Position numbers and translations under genes: made by a program | NCBI RefSeq assembly: GCF_031010175.1 | Contig: NZ_JAUAMB010000001.1 | Span: forward strand, 299,856 to 363,855 | DNA: 64,000 nt | Source of the DNA: Halomonas sp. SpR1 | Lineage (GTDB): Bacteria; Pseudomonadota; Gammaproteobacteria; Pseudomonadales; Halomonadaceae | Reading direction: 5' to 3' | The notes under the pieces: generated by a model | What the model was told of the DNA's origin: nothing | Database searches by the model: none | What the model saw: the letters and a program-made list of their open reading frames with translations, nothing else | In this document: positions 63,897 to 64,000 of the stretch, one piece after another | Position numbering within the stretch: the first letter of the stretch is position 1 | How the letters are laid out: the number at the start of each line of letters is the position of its first letter

Positions 63897-64000
63897 AGGG
63901 TCAAGCCTCACGGGCCATTAGTACACGTTAGCTCAACACCTTGCAGCGCTTCCACACCGTGCCTATCAACCAGCTGGTCTCGCTGGGCCCTTCAGGAGGC
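63897..64000 (-). rRNA. rrl: 23S ribosomal RNA, 3' end only
   Basis: Read leftward the last part contains GTTGAGCTAACGTGTACTAATGG followed by CCCGTGAGGCTTGACCCT, the conserved 3' end of 23S rRNA (both read in part). The rest lies beyond the window. The 152-bp spacer to 5S has no tRNA gene. Confidence 0.92.

Overview
The window looks like chromosomal core sequence from a halophilic gammaproteobacterium of the Halomonas/Oceanospirillales type. The evidence is the protein sequences, the moderately high G+C, the conserved blocks tig-clpP-clpX-lon-hupB-ppiD and thrS-infC-rpmI-rplT-pheS-pheT-ihfA, an aa3-type cytochrome oxidase operon laid out as in pseudomonads, and a dedicated osmoprotectant ABC importer. 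The genus is inferred from resemblance; no search was run. I see no CRISPR array, prophage, insertion sequence or tRNA gene.

Layout. 1-8398: two divergent acyl-CoA catabolic units. The leftward unit is acyl-CoA dehydrogenase, acyl-CoA synthetase, PaaI-type thioesterase and an incomplete membrane protein, all overlapping by 1-4 nt. The rightward unit is 3-hydroxyacyl-CoA dehydrogenase, thiolase and an IclR regulator. The 219-bp divergent promoter region is rich in dyads. 8505-12027: Mla/Pqi-like lipid ABC transporter (STAS-permease, ATPase, MCE protein, lipoprotein). 12035-17456: branched-chain 2-oxoacid dehydrogenase E1alpha, E1beta and E2, followed by a eukaryotic-like Ser/Thr kinase instead of the usual E3 gene. 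17634-21510: osmF-yehYXW osmoprotectant importer. 21648-26199: cysS and glnS leftward, ppiB and lpxH rightward. 26295-34749: envelope and cytoplasmic protein quality control (ppiD, hupB, lon, clpX, clpP, tig). 35029-36224: small membrane protein, MioC-like flavodoxin, DUF2788 protein. 36392-43577: translation block (ihfA, pheT, pheS, rplT, rpmI, infC, thrS). 43791-45477: OmpA-like lipoprotein and a DUF2489 protein. 45611-53715: cytochrome c oxidase structural and assembly genes with heme A synthesis, with one small gene (DUF2909) reversed inside the operon. 53883-57244: small lipoprotein, hrpB, TetR/RutR-like regulator. 57433-63481: purine catabolism (xdhA, xdhB, xdhC, guaD). 63628-64000: end of a leftward rRNA operon (5S and the 3' end of 23S).

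Most regions are ordinary housekeeping. The most interesting points are regulatory. A hairpin 21 nt upstream of thrS has the form of a tRNA-Thr(GGU) anticodon arm. infC almost certainly starts at a non-canonical AUC codon. A TetR-type palindrome lies between the rutR-like gene and xdhA. SURF1 and DUF2909 have overlapping divergent start codons inside the cox operon. Several short tandem repeats fill intergenic regions next to osmF, lon, the kinase gene, the OmpA-like gene and guaD. Two genes under 65 codons (DUF2909, DUF2970) and the 5'-extended infC are easy to miss.
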